From contig OX388317.1 of the NCBI GenBank assembly GCA_947579605.1, positions 18,061,384-18,125,383 on the forward strand: DNA of 64,000 bases, given 5' to 3'. Origin of the DNA: Athripsodes cinereus (lineage: Eukaryota; Arthropoda; Insecta; Trichoptera; Leptoceridae). Within the stretch, counting starts at the first letter, position 1, and each line of letters opens with the position of its first letter. Positions 23,164 through 35,430 of the stretch are shown in pieces. The notes below the pieces were generated by a model, which was not told the origin of the DNA, ran no database searches, and saw only the letters and a program-made list of their open reading frames with translations. A program made the position numbers and the translations under genes.

Positions 23164-24385
23164 TCTTAAAGCATCGCTGTCATTTACTCATTTGTTTTGT
23201 GTAAATTATGAGATTGTAGGGTGAAGTTTTTATGAATGGGGAGCAGGTAGATAAAAGGGACAGGCAAGATCTTATGTGACCACCGGTTGAAAACAATGGG
23301 TACAGTAGGCAAAAATATTTCTTTTTAACGAATTGTCAAAATAGTTTTATAATACAGTATCTAGTAGAATGTACGAACAGATCGCCATCCGTTCCTAAAG
23401 TGTTGACATACTTACGAATATTGGGTTCCTCGTTTATAATTTCGGCCTTAGGGCCGCATTTAGATGTGGGGTACACAATAGATCGGGTTTAGGTTAAAAA
23501 CATTTATAGAAAGTGTTTTCTTTTGCAATAATATAAATATTCAAATGGGTTCCAAATTCGATCGTGAAATTTTTGAAATATTTTAAGTAGTAGTGAAAAT
23601 TCTATTGTGTTCTAATAAGTTTATATGACATTAATTCACTCTTTCTCTTGTAAGTGACTTCACGCATTTATGGAATATAGAAAGTAATACATATTTCAAA
23701 TATTACTCGCCAAGGATACTTGAATATTTTCACATAAAAATGATGTCTCACTTGCAATTTAGAGACGTAAAAATATCGTACTCTATGAATTATATCATAA
23801 AAATTCTGTTCGTCAAAAAGCTGTAAAATCATTCATTGAATGCATAGTTTTAATTTTGAGCCACTAAATATTTTACAAATTTTTTAAAATAATAGTTTTC
23901 GAAAAGTCAGTGATCCGTGAATGGAATATATTTCCGTTTCATGTATCCTTTGGTAAGCTTTTTGATAAACTCTGTTCACACTCGAGAAACAATGTGTTGC
24001 TAGATTTTAAACCAAAGAAGAGAAACATTATTTTATTTTCATATTTTACTAAAATCGATGTTTATATTTTTTTTAATAATTTCAAATGAAATATTGCAAG
24101 GGAAAAATAATCATTAGTCTTTTTACATATATTGAAATAGATATTTTAACAAGAAAACATATTTTTATATCATTCGAAGAAAAAATGAAAATATCGTAAA
24201 ATAATGATTCCGTGGAAACTTTACTTATCCGAAAAAGATATATCTAATACAGTTTTAACATAAACATGACAAATATCAAGAGTCAAAACGTTAAGTTTAA
24301 AATCAAGAGATAAAAGTATGTATTTGACTATTGCATCTAAATTTTTCAGTGCCAAGATCGAATAAATACATGCATATATTCATAA

Positions 24386-24440
24386 CTAATGGGGTACGCA
24401 GCAAACTAACTGTACGTAATAAACATGTTGATTGTCCACT
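24386..24440 (-). repeat. SINE-A fragment
   Basis: 'ggggtacgcagcaaactaac' then 'tgtacgtaataaacatgttg' match the 3' half of SINE-A on the minus strand. Confidence 0.45.
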
Positions 24441-24539
24441 TTGTGCTAAAAAAAATTACATTCAGAATGAGTGACATACCTTTAAAATATTTTATTTATC
24501 CTTATTTAAAAAAAAAATATCAATGCAAAAGAGGTATAT

Positions 24540-24766
24540 TTAACATCTTCCATAAAGTTGACCGTGTCTTCTGTGTGGTTGGTCTGTTGCTGTGGAACAA
24601 AATTCCCTATGATTTGCGAACTTTGGAGAGTGTGGAGGCATCCCAGGCAGAGTTAAAGACCATATTGTTCACTAGGTGTTATGATTCTGGAATGAGCTCT
24701 TGCGGTGGTTTTTCCACAAAACGGTGCATCTTAAAGAAAATTACTAGTTATTATTATTATTATTAA
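24540..24766 (+). pseudogene. LINE C-terminal fragment with (ATT)n tail
   Basis: The frame carries VGLLLWNKIPYDLRTLESVE, then AELKTILFTRCYDS, the 'G-LWN-P--LR' ending of CR1-group LINE proteins. It is followed by non-homologous sequence and (TTA)n at about 24747-24766. 5' truncated copy; different from the copy at 1881-2145. Confidence 0.65.
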
Positions 24767-25640
24767 AGTAATCTAAAGTTCAGTAGATTTTTGGGCAAGT
24801 CCAATTTAATCCAATCTTATGTTTGAGATGATGACTTAAAATCTATAACAGTAGCTTAAAAAGATACACGATACTTTCTTGTCTTTTCTAACTTTCTCCT
24901 CGTTATTTTGATGTTCAAACTATTTGTCAGTTATCTTTACTTTACAGTAAACAAATTTAATACTTACTAGAAACATAATATGTACATAAATATTCTACAA
25001 TATAAGTGTTGTTGTTCTATATTATACGTATGGTGTACCTTTATAAGTACTCGTTCTATCTGAAACTGTTATTTTGAGGGCACTTTAATGGAAATTTGTG
25101 AGTGAGTTTTGTGGTTATTGGAAAAATATTAGTCAAAAAGTATGGTTAAAATTTTATTACTTTTTGTAATCCAAAGGGAGGGAGACATATGGTACTATTG
25201 AAAATTTATTGATGTTTTTTCATGAGCGAGCTGCGAAATTATTATAAAGGTATGATTCAGGGCAACACTACGTTGTAGAAGGCAAACGCAATTTCTATGC
25301 AGTACCTAATATTATTTTTATGATTTTGTCCTCAACACACAATTAAAAATGCCTTTCGACATCAGGGATCGTTAAAAATTTGAAGGTGTTCATTTTAGAA
25401 ACAAATAATAATATGTCGACTACAAGATGATTGGCATGTTAGTGTTATATCTACACATAGGTAGGTATATAAGAAGAAAGAAATAACTATTTATTTATTT
25501 ATTCTTTTTGCAAATCATCATTATATAACAGTGTTAACCAAGTAATATAAAATTTAAAATACTAGAACGATATGTAGTGGCGAGATTTTCAATATCAAGG
25601 GGTTTCTTCCATCTAACCATTTATAAATAAGGTAAAAGCA

Positions 25641-25730
25641 AGAAATATCAAATCATTGCTTATTTTAGAAAAAATGCTTACATACAGAAATATCAAATCA
25701 TTGCTTATTTTAGAAAAAATGCTTACATAA
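25641..25730. repeat. 45-bp perfect tandem duplication
   Basis: 'agaaatatcaaatcattgct...gcttacata' occurs twice in a row with a 45-base period (25641 and 25686) and no visible difference. A recent slippage or repair event. Confidence 0.85.
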
Positions 25731-25879
25731 TTATATTCATTATGTTTAAATTGGGCTACTCAAAAAAATTGTAACATCACATTAGGACATTTTACGAACA
25801 AAGTCATTTTGACATAAAACTATTGCACAAAATGTTGTATTGCTGTTGTTGATGATGATGATGATTTTGTATGATTTTA

Positions 25880-25985
25880 TTTATGACGCCGTTTTACAGT
25901 CTCTAGACCGTCTCAAGGGCGCCAGTGAAGAGTTCAGTCTTTAATTTGCCTCTGAAGCTAGTGACCGTCTGACCATCTCTGTTAT
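25880..25985 (+). repeat. Dispersed repeat, LINE-related
   Basis: 'gacgccgttttacagtctc', 'aagggcgccagtgaag' and 'tctttaatttgcctctgaag' have diverged matches at 42455-42535 (minus) and, for the first part only, 33920-33955. Near LINE tails twice, so probably LINE 3' sequence. Confidence 0.35.
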
Positions 25986-26462
25986 TGGATGAATCAATAT
26001 TTTGAAGGGCAGCTGCAGTCGTACAGAGTCATACAATCGAATACACGTTGAAAGTTATTTTGCCGACCATTGCCTACGTCTGCTGTTTTCAGCGTTGATC
26101 AGAAACACATCTTTATATTTAAAATGATTAAAATAATTTTATGAATTTGAACGCTTTCTCCTTTTTATGGTGAGAGACCATACTCTTCTATCTACCCTTT
26201 TGTGGTTTTTGTATTATGGGTATAGTATAATATTATGTGTGATCAACTGAATGTAGGTACATTGATTTTCATGATAATAAAAGTAATAATTTGATAAGGG
26301 ACAGTGTGTCAAAATTTAAATACCATAAGTGCCTTTTGTGGAGTGCGTTGGATATTAGCTTATTGAAGTTTGCATATAAATTCTTACCAATTAGATAAAT
26401 GAAATATTTTTTTCACAAAAATGTAGAACGCTTCATTTACTCCACGTTTTAGTCAATTTAAT

Positions 26463-26600
26463 AATAATAATAAAAATCTGTATTAAACAAATATATGCTG
26501 TATACAATAGAATTAAAAAAAATGAAAACATTACAACTGAACACATAATTTTGTGCAATAGGCGAGTTTGTCGCAAAAGCGCGATATCTTACAACTAACT
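26463..26600 (-). mobile_element. LINE 3' tail of family F1, copy D
   Basis: On the minus strand it reads 'gttagttgtaagatatcgcg', loop, 'gcgacaaactcgcctattg', and ends in (TTA)n at 26461-26474. The stem-loop is at 26570-26585; one base pair is lost at the stem base. Matches 2581-2780. Confidence 0.65.
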
Positions 26601-26860
26601 CAATTTTAATATTATTTAAAGTTTTTAAAAAAATAGTGTTATGTTTCTTTTCTTAAGTGTCGATAATCTGATCGTTTTTTATTGAATTTGTTAAATCAAT
26701 TATGTAGTCTTATGCATTAGGTATATGATGTTTTAAAATATTCACTCATATTCGGTGGATTGCTAGAAAAAAATACATACAAAGGTATTCTAATATGTAA
26801 TTTAACATTGACATATTTTTCTGCTTTACTTTAAATATCTTAGAAAACCTTTATGATTTC

Positions 26861-27000
26861 ATACCATCACAATGCTTCCCTCGTGGAGTAGGCAGAAAGG
26901 ATCTAGCGCCACTTTCTCCTATCCTTGCATACACCTTTTGCTTTCGTCACTGTCATACAATCCTTCCTGCATGCTCTCCTATTCAATGTGCCAAACATGT
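26861..27000 (-). repeat. SINE-B copy
   Basis: On the minus strand it ends '...ttctgcctactccacgag', then 'gtgatggtatgaaat'. It shares the 3' end with SINE-A but has a different body ('gtggcgctagatcc'). Compare 47281-47575 and 54325-54385. Confidence 0.5.
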
Positions 27001-29118
27001 TGGATCTGGTTTGGAAGTTAACATTTGTTAAACGTACATTGGAGAAATTATTTAAAATTAACAAAATAAAAATAATTCAAACCATTTACCTCTAATATTA
27101 ATAAAGATAATAGAGTGTTAGGTTTGTTATAAAAAGAAAAAAAACTAATTTCAATACCATAAAAATACACAGTATGATTCGCAATTCTTAATGAGAGGTA
27201 TTTGTATTATCTTTGTGATTGTAAGAAGAACATAAAAAGGCAATTAAAGACGAAAAAGAAGTAGTTATGTAACTAAGGTATATTTTTACCTGTATAATTA
27301 AATATATTATATAGTAAAGTTTTATACATTGATATATGTACTTACAGAGAAACTTTCGTGCGAGTAGATAAATATAATATGAAAAGGATAAGAATATCAA
27401 AGTGTTTACCTAGTGTTAGTTTCTCTTTATAAAGAAAGTTCGTGTTATCATTGTGCAAACAAAGAATGACTATTATCCCGATAGTATGATAACACCAGCT
27501 GTTTTATGTAAAATCGAAATAAAATCTTAAATTAAATAGAAAAAAAGCAAAAATTACCAATGAAATATTTGAAAACGAAAAAAGTAAAATAAAACAAAAA
27601 AATGTTTAATACTGATATAATGTAAAGTCAACAATTGTGTAAATTCAAATGAATACTTTTTTATTCATTTGGTAAAAATATAAAGAAGAATAGTTAAATA
27701 TAACACTAAAGAATTGAAACATAAATTAAAATAATTAATATTATGGCGGTATAAAAAAAGTGTGAACACGTCAAAAACTAATTTTTTAATAAAAAATATT
27801 TTGTCACTTTCGCTCACCGCGTTCACCAATTTCACCATACTCACTGTAACGGTATAAAGTAATCATTCAAAAAACATTTAATGAAAAATATTTTTTTCGA
27901 ATTCTCGAGAAATAAAGTGAATGCGCTATAAGCCTGACACGTATGTTATTCTGAAGATATTATTTTTATTATAAAAGGAAAAATACAAGGAGATGATAGT
28001 ACTTACATTGGTACTGAAGCGGTTTCTTCTACATATACTCGTATAGTTCTTTCAAACTTATGTGTTGAATAAGTGATCGTGAGATGCGAAAATACTCCAC
28101 GTGTTGTTGTTTCTACGGCCTATCGACATACAGAAAGAGATGTAATACGTGTTACATCTTATGGTTCAAATTATGGTGCAATCGCTTAACCGAAACAAAT
28201 AAATCTGATATGGGTCTGATTTTACCAAATGCTAATGTATTTACATTACTAAAATAATATGCTGATGTATTTACATTGCTGATGTATTAATAAAAAATCT
28301 GTTAAAAACTAGCGTTGTTTGATTTCCTATTTATGTAGTGTGTGGGTATTTGAATTCGAAATGTAACTATGTATTTAACTTTTCCTTATATACAAGTTGA
28401 GATTAAAAGAGTGCTTCATCATTAAGTAGGTAGGTTCAAATTTCACTTTACACAAGAAAAGAATATCTCTATTCTTAATTTAATTTTGAAAATGATGAAT
28501 CTGATGTGACTGGCTAACAAACTTGTGATGACGGTTACCTATATATTATTTGAAATTCGAAATTTTAATTTCGTATTGCAGCGAACTTTTTTCCTGCATA
28601 TTACATGCTTTCAAATTCAGTATACCATTACTAGAAAAGGTTCACTCTATAATATCTCTAAAAACCTACACAAGTAAAAGGTATGAAAATATTATATGTT
28701 ATTTCTCTGTTGATTTCTTTCCTGAATTTGTTTCATACAATAGATTTCCATATACGCATTATTTACATTTTACAAAACAAACGTTTTGAAAATAACTTAA
28801 TATTGTTGAAATAAGGCACAAGAGATGCCACTGTTAGTCAATCCTGTATTTTCAATTATGGCGCGGTGAGAACGTGAATAACTTCCATTTATTGATGACG
28901 TATGCCATCTGTTACATTTCTTTTTATTATTGGCACGATGATGAATAGCGAGATTTGACTACTGCATCTTCTACTCCAGTTCGGTATAAAAATGACACCC
29001 TTATTAAATGTCTTACTCTTAATGACACTGAGGGGATGAACTTAAATAAATTTAAATTTAACACATGAAACTACCATCTAAGCTAAGGCTTAGAAAAGAC
29101 AACGTCACCTTATTCGGT

Positions 29119-29196
29119 AGCGCCCCGGACGGGACTTGAACCCACATCCTTAACTTTGTCGCGAGGAGTGCTTTATCCAATTAAGCTACCGGGTGA
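29119..29196 (-). repeat. tRNA-like SINE head
   Basis: The minus strand has 'ggtagcttaattggat' (A-box-like) and 'gggttcaagtccc' (B-box, 29131-29143), and a CCCGG/CCGGG acceptor-like pairing. The anticodon arm does not close into a 7-base loop, so I read it as tRNA-derived. AT-rich, possibly SINE body sequence follows toward 28840. Confidence 0.45.
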
Positions 29197-29959
29197 CTTG
29201 CCGAAGGTTCCGATATTCCTTCTTATAAACCCCGATGACAGCTTCACATGTACGTAGGTATTGTTCTGAGATACCTAGTATGGGTACCCCATGTTGGATA
29301 CTACCAAATATACTTAGATAAGCTTGTACCTATCATAAACTCTCTAGGTGTGAATCCAGAAACATCTATTTATATTTTATTATCATTTTTTTTAATAAAT
29401 TTATTATAATAAGTGCAGCTCTCGTAATGATTATTTTAACTGTGGTATATCACTTTATGGTTTAGATAGATATTGTTAATGTTTTAAGGTTATTCGTTAT
29501 TAGAATATTGTGGTAATTTTTACTACGATTGGAAAAAAAGTAAAAAAGCCACGATCTGGTTTTTGAGTTATTTATGATAAACCATGACTCTGTTTTATTA
29601 GCTGGTAGTAAGAAAGATAAATATTATTTTGATTCTGGATAATATGAACAAAGTAATATACAATGTTGATGACTGATATTAATTAGAAGGATTTCTTATG
29701 ACGGGAGGAAGGCAGGAAGTACATACACATACATAATGACATAAACAGTAGGTGGCTGTTACTTCATATTAGAAGAAAATATCTGATATTGTGGTTGTGC
29801 GAAATCTAAATATATATGATTCAAATTCACTTTAAACAGAGTAAACTTGTTCCTACCTCGTGCTCTTTATACTATAGTTGTATTTAAGAAAAAGAAATAA
29901 TTACATTTCGGGTACGTAAAGCTATTTAGAATTTACAAAAAGTGAAAGTAAAAAACTCA

Positions 29960-30116
29960 AAAAATGGCGAACGAGACTCCACTAAGACGAAGATTGCCTG
30001 GAAGGCCACCTAAAAGATAGAAAGATAGTAGTTGGCCTTCAGCGTCGCAAGAGGAAACAAATTCCGAGCAAACAGATCAATGACCTACTGCAAGCAGAAG
30101 AAGAAGAAGATAATAA
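29960..30116 (+). pseudogene. LINE 3'-end fragment with (GAA)n tail
   Basis: The frame shows LPGRPPKR, a stop, then KDSSWPSASQEETNSEQTDQ and a stop. This is the same end as at 43823-43993 (SRGRPPKRWKDSW...TSETTDQ). The tail is (AGA)n at 30097-30110. Internal stop, 5' truncated; no target duplication found. Confidence 0.55.
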
Positions 30117-31176
30117 AAACGAATAAATTCATTCATATGTACATATTTTTTTTTGAATACTGTTTTCTTTGTTCCGTTAATTATTGTTGTCCTAGGAACT
30201 AACCTCAACAATTTAGAGAAATTTTGTCTCCTTGCACGACACGTCAGTAAACATTTAATGTGAAGCACAATCTTTCAAGTGACTTTTCTAAGGTCCTTTC
30301 TAGGTAAGGTCATTTCTATGGGATACGTTTACAAATTTTCAATATTTTTTGTCAGTGGTGTTTGATCATTTTAATATCAAATTGACACGAACATAAGTGA
30401 TATTATCATACTATTCATCTTCTATGTTAACTCGGACTCAGGATTTTGAAATATTTTGGGTGAAATAATTGATCAAAATTTTATAAAGATTCTAACAGTG
30501 CTAGAAAGCACTGGTTAATTAGCTAGTTTTCTTGGAATAATAATACTTAATACAATATACAATGAAAGAAATTAAAATGATGGACTGGTTATAATTAATA
30601 TATATACTTACTTTTGCCTACATAATGCGAATACAGTACAACCTGCTAAGTAAATATTATTATCTTCTGCTGTGATTATTTTGTATATTATTCAAGAAAA
30701 CAAAAGGGAAAAAATTACTTGGGATAAATGTTTGTTTTGTTTTCTATATGATTCGCTCTCGGTTTATTTATTTCTGTTATTTTTGTTTATTAATTAATTA
30801 ATTAATACTTTCATATAACCAAAGTTAACTTAATAATATTAATTATTAGTACCTAATCATCTTGAATACACTGTGAATATTTAAAAATTAGTCTAATTTC
30901 TTGGTTTGTTTATTACTTGAATTCAGACTTACAAAAATACGTCATTTATCTTGAATACATTTACTCAATAGCTCTTTCTTAATGTATGCTTAAGATATTT
31001 TTTTATTAACAACTGTAAGATAATTTAAACTTTTTGATAACTTGGTAAATTAGATAAAAAAGGGGTCATTTTATGCAGTGACATAATAAGTGTTCTTATT
31101 CATCATGGAGGTCATTTGTAATCATGTGTGAAAAAACTTTAAATGTTGATACAAAAAAATTACTCACTATTCTTAC

Positions 31177-31296
31177 CTGTTATTACTGAATCGACTTTCT
31201 TGAACTGGAACAAAGCTTTAAATCCTTGTCCAGGCCAATTTGACTTTGCAATAAACTCCAGCAGTAGATTGAGTCCCGTTGATATAACTTCGAAAC
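31177..31296 (-). CDS. CUB-domain protein gene, second visible exon
   Basis: A 120-base exon with acceptor (ttttag) before 31296 and donor GTAAGA after 31177. It starts and ends in phase 1 and encodes GFEVISTGLNLLLEFIAKSN, WPGQGFKALFQFKK and VDSVITG. The pattern 'G--V-STG--LLLEF-----GQGFKA-F-F' is the second half of a CUB domain, an extracellular beta-sandwich of about 110 residues in secreted and membrane proteins. It continues exactly from the exon at 32478-32566. No transmembrane segment is seen in the visible exons. The full protein cannot be named from this part. Confidence 0.85.
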
Positions 31297-32477
31297 CTAA
31301 AACAATTTTTTAGAATTAATATTGGATTAACATAATTTTGGGCTTGAGATTTGGTACTTTGCGTGATGAATATCATCTGAACATCATAATTAAGGTTAAA
31401 GATTATATTATTATTTTTGTATTGAATTATGAAATTTCTGCTAATAACTAATAAATAAGATATTTTTTTTTTTAATTTATTAACGGAAATTCACGGCCTA
31501 AGCCTTTTACATGCAAAAAACCTGTACACATACAATACATGTATACATTTTTTTTTAAATACAATACACAAAATACTTATGTGATTTATACAAAACGGGA
31601 GTAGAATAAACAGCGTGACATTAATCAAAGTAAAAAATGATGTAAAACTTTGGTCGAGATATTTATAAAAAAAATCGAAGTGATATAAAAAAATGACAAA
31701 TTTAGAGGTCAGTTAGTTAAAATTCATAAATTAAGGTCAAATGGTTGAAGTTTTGACTTATATATCCGAAGAGTAAAGTATGCTTTAGTGATTGATCATT
31801 TTTGACAGTACTACGCGTTGTACAAATTGTTTTTTAGTCATAATATATTTCTAGATTTTTATCCAAAAAAGTAAAGATCTTTTCGATAAAACGTCGTATT
31901 AATCTTACCCCGATGGATTTCTAACCTAAATGCATTTCAAGAACTTTTTACCATCATCTGCTTTCCTAATGGTATACGGAAATACGCGCTCAAAATTTAG
32001 GAGCTCATTCTTATTCCGAAATTCAAAGGGATCGAAAAGTTTGACGGATATCCTGAAAATAAACAGTGTGTGATATCAAAGATCGTAGCATTCAGATTAT
32101 ATTGAACGGATATACGATATTATGGTCGTTTGGGTACGAGAAAAAAACGAATTTTGTCTATCTTTATGATATTTTCACAATATGTAAGTAATGTCGACTC
32201 GGTTTCATCATAAAATGTGGGAGAAACGAAAAATGGTATTGAAAAACAGTTACGAATGGATATAATGGATTGATATTTGTATGAAATCTCTGTGAAGCGA
32301 TAATCTCGCTCACTGTAGTAGATAATACATACATATTGATATTATTAAATTATATATTTATTACAAAACAAGATGTTTATGTTATGTTTATTTTTATATC
32401 ATTTACAGTAACGGATCAGAATATCGATTGATAACTTTTTATATTGTAAAATGAGATGTAACGATGTTTTTTGTTAC
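31297..32477 (-). other. Intron of the CUB-domain gene
   Basis: A 1,181-base phase-1 intron with donor GTAACA and acceptor TTTTAG. It holds a LINE tail at 31441-31510; the rest is AT-rich and unassigned. Confidence 0.65.
31441..31510 (-). mobile_element. LINE 3' tail of family F2
   Basis: On the minus strand it reads 'gcatgtaaaaggcttaggcc', then 'gtgaatttccgttaataaat' and an A/T tail. The small stem GGC/GCC lies at 31495-31497 and 31502-31504. Confidence 0.45.
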
Positions 32478-32566
32478 CTGATAATTCGTTGCATAATATG
32501 GCGATCACCGGTGATGTTGAACTGTTGCCATCATAAACTTTCACGGTGTCTTCTTGGTAGAGGCAA
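32478..32566 (-). CDS. CUB-domain protein gene, first visible exon
   Basis: An 89-base exon; acceptor 'tttctccacag' before 32566, donor GTAACA after 32478. It reads CLYQEDTVKVYDGNSSTSPV then IAILCNELS(G). The 'C--x-D-VKVYDG' motif followed by a cysteine about 20 residues on is the middle of a CUB domain: the third conserved cysteine, the acidic residue and the YDG turn often involved in calcium binding. It needs a preceding exon that leaves two bases of a codon. The N-terminal half of the CUB domain is not identified. Confidence 0.85.
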
Positions 32567-32624
32567 CTGTGGAGAAAAAAAATATCAAATAACAATATAA
32601 AGAACTAAATATTCATTTATTCAT

Positions 32625-32877
32625 TCATCCATACCATCACGGTATTACCTTCGAGTGGGGTAGTCAATGAAGGGACTGCATGAAATAAATATGCCATTCG
32701 TCCTCTTCGTGCCAATGAAATTGAAATCATTTGGGATGGTTGGCATCCATCGTCGCTAAATTAAAGATGTTAAATGTCTTGCATGGGATATTTTACGAAC
32801 ATATGCCTTTACAGGACACTCGAAAACTTGAAGAATAGAGTGGGAGACTTATTTTTTGCAGAGAACTCCACAGGACA
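32625..32877 (-). repeat. SINE-A copy, near full length
   Basis: Runs from 'ccataccatcacggtattac' through 'gtggggtagtcaatgaag', 'cctcttcgtgccaatg' and 'catcgtcgctaaattaaag' to the head 'cctttacaggacactcgaaa', 'agagtgggagacttatttt'. It lies 59 bases upstream of a CUB exon. Confidence 0.75.
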
Positions 32878-33108
32878 AATATTTTATAAAAAAGAAAAAG
32901 TTTTAATGTAATTTTCTGATGATAGCTATGTTCAGCACGAGCAAATCACGTTCAAATTATCGACCGACGGTGTTTGGTGGAAGTTGATTACAGTGGCAAA
33001 TTAAAATTATAAAAAAAGCATGTATTTTAATTTTTTTAATAATTATAAAAAAAAACATGTATTTTAATTTCTTTAATTAAATAAAAATATTTTAAATTTT
33101 AAATAATG

Positions 33109-33225
33109 CGATTCTATCCTGAATGTCTGATATTTTTTGGCACAGAGAAAACAGCTTGCATTTTTATTACATGCAGCTGGTCTGCTGGCTACCTTACTAA
33201 CTGAATATGCCGTGAGAGTATAAAT
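33109..33225 (+). repeat. SINE-A copy, 3' part
   Basis: 'gcgattctatcctgaatgtc', 'cagcttgcatttttatt', 'gcagctggtctgctggctac', 'gaatatgccgtgagagtat'. Confidence 0.7.
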
Positions 33226-34474
33226 AAATTTAATAGGTCAAATTTCTCAAGGCAATCATTATAATTACATATATATTAAGTATTTATTGCATTTGCTCCT
33301 TATGTTTATCTTAATATGTCTTGAATAACAATGATATTATCAAGATAATACGGATTCACAATGCCCAATGCATCTGTTATCAATATAATTAAACAAGTTA
33401 GTTGTATGCATATAATTTATTGCCAGAAACCAAAGTCGAATACATAGAGTAAACTGAACCGAAATTCAATATCCATTCTTGTTTTAAGCTGAAGCCTGAA
33501 TTTATACCTATCTTTCATTATTATTTTTTCGATCAATAGCACATAGCATTTTTTTTATTTCAACATTGTATTAGGTTATATTTGATAAATAAAGAAGGAA
33601 AATTAAGTCATTATTATATTAAAGGAATTTTGGTTCGGAATAGCATTGTTGATGGTAACACATTTGCCGTCAATGAAACCATTTTCAATTTTACTTCTTT
33701 CTTCTTACGCATTACTTAAAAAAGCCTTAAAACTATTAATACCTATATATACCATCATGACATTTTCTACAGGTGGGTTGGCCAGCAGACTCCTAACATG
33801 TTATACAAATAAAGTTCGTCCTCTCCGTACATCCGACTTCTTAAATACTGCAAATAATGAAAAATCTCAACCGAACGTATGATTTTGGACAAGTGCGGTT
33901 GTAATTTTACTACTTAAATGTGACGCCGTTTAATGATCCGTGACCATCTAAAGCAGCGTTTTCAACTTGGTTCTAAATGTGGTGGTGGAAGAGTACCTAT
34001 ATTTCAGGGTCCCATCAAACTATTATCTTCAAAAATAAAGGCATAACTCGAAAATATACCTAGTTATTGTGGATTATCCTTTTTTTTTGTCAAAATCGTA
34101 ACCGTAACCATAAACGATAGTATCCGAAATTTCGAATGGTTTCATACAATTAATTAATGGTTTGCAATAATTAACAGTTCATGTTAATATGCTACAGCAA
34201 TATTACGTAGATATACATTATTTGTAATGTAACAGCATGCCGTGACAAACTGTGAGATGAACACAAATCAATCTAGTATGTTATGTAGTTACATATTATA
34301 ACGTTCATTATAAGTGTGTGCACGAAGCTTTATTAATATTCAGTGCGAGCGTAGCGCAAATTGATAATTACGCATTAAGTATATGGAAACCATTCTGTTA
34401 AATTAATTATTTTACTCGTTATTTGTTTGATGACAGTTTGGTGAAAAAAAATAGAACTATTTATCTACCCTTAC
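33226..34474. other. No gene seen
   Basis: AT-rich with a SINE-A remnant at 33754-33840 and a short dispersed-repeat match at 33920-33955. No exon linking to the CUB gene was found. Confidence 0.4.
33754..33840 (-). repeat. SINE-A fragment
   Basis: 'accatcatgacattttctac' then 'ggttggccagcagactcc' and 'cgtcctctccgtac' match SINE-A on the minus strand. Confidence 0.45.
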
Positions 34475-34536
34475 CTTCGTGACATTAGTGGGGTTACCAG
34501 TGCCAGTAAGACACATGAAAATCGTATTCTCCGTGC
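34475..34536 (-). CDS. Possible upstream exon of the CUB gene
   Basis: 62 bases bounded by a good acceptor (cttccag before 34536) and donor (AAG|GTAAGG after 34475). In the phase needed by the exon at 32478-32566 it reads ARRIRFSCVLLALVTPLMSR, which is open and has a hydrophobic core like a signal peptide. It would, however, leave the CUB domain without its first half. Another open frame (TENTIFMCLTGTGNPTNVTK) does not fit the phase. It could also be chance. Confidence 0.25.
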
Positions 34537-34671
34537 CTGGAAGACATAAGAAATTTAAAATGGGTGACGTCTTCATTGTTATGTTTGTCATTATTTTTTT
34601 ACAAATTTTACTATATTATATAAATAGGTATAAATAGGTAATCTCCTTTTTTGAGGTTGACAATGTCCACA

Positions 34672-34745
34672 CAAAGATTGACAATATCCTTATTTATAAG
34701 ACGAAAGATGTCTCTCTAAATAATAAATACCTAATATAGTAGATT
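34672..34745 (+). repeat. Half of a foldback element
   Basis: 'gattgacaatatcc', 'ttataagacgaaagatgtct' and 'ctctaaataataaat' match the centre and right arm of the foldback at 55278-55485. The left arm is missing. Confidence 0.45.
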
Positions 34746-35430
34746 TTTTTTATTTCATGTAGGATTTATGTCTCACAATAAAGTTATTTGATTTTGATTA
34801 CATTCAGTTTGGTCATTTAATAGGAACAGGCATCGTAAAGATATAAGAACTCTATACTGTTGTAACGTTTCAGTACTTGGGTGAACACGTGCACATGATT
34901 GTTTTCTGACGTCAATTTATTGTTTATCTTCTAGACAAGACATAATTATATACGTAGATATAATAATTTTGTAATAATACGCTGTAGGTTGATTGAGAAA
35001 ATTTACCTTCTTGTGAAGGAACTATATAATGACAACTTACTAGGAGATAGTTCATTATTTCCCAATCAGCCTATAGAGATATCTATGTGTAAGTGTGCCA
35101 ATTGGAATGTTTTCTCCATATAGATATCATGTAAGGAAAAAAATAGCGACACATATTTTTTGGGGTGCTTAAATAAAGATTTTTTGACATATTTCTTTTG
35201 TTTCTATTCTACACAAATTCTAATATCTTGTTGCTTTATCTGTAGTCCTAGGCTTTCAGAAAGTAATATATTTTCTCATCTATGAGATGTAGATACTTCA
35301 TTTAACATTCGTACACGGAAGCGAGTTTTTAACATGTGAAAATACAGGAATAAAAACAAATTGATAGACAAATAAAAATACATAATATGTGTGTATAAAA
35401 TACCTATGTATGTCATTGATATTATTTTAA

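Larger units (their letters stand above)
18335..31176 (-). other. 12.8-kb intron of the CUB-domain gene
   Basis: The sequence between the exons at 31177-31296 and 18233-18334. Its donor is GTAAGA at 31176 and its acceptor CAG at 18335. It holds a Helitron-like element, LINE 3' fragments, SINE copies and tRNA-like repeats listed separately. The stretches between them (about 19.5-20.9, 21.0-22.7, 23.2-24.4, 24.8-25.6, 27.0-28.8, 29.2-29.9 and 30.1-31.1 kb) are AT-rich with nothing I can name. Confidence 0.6.

Noticed and set aside
29119..29196. Functional tRNA gene on the minus strand
   Set aside because: The anticodon arm fails to close, although the acceptor and T arm partly pair.
33646..33882. 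78-codon plus-strand frame
   Set aside because: Overlaps a SINE-A fragment in the opposite strand; no motif.
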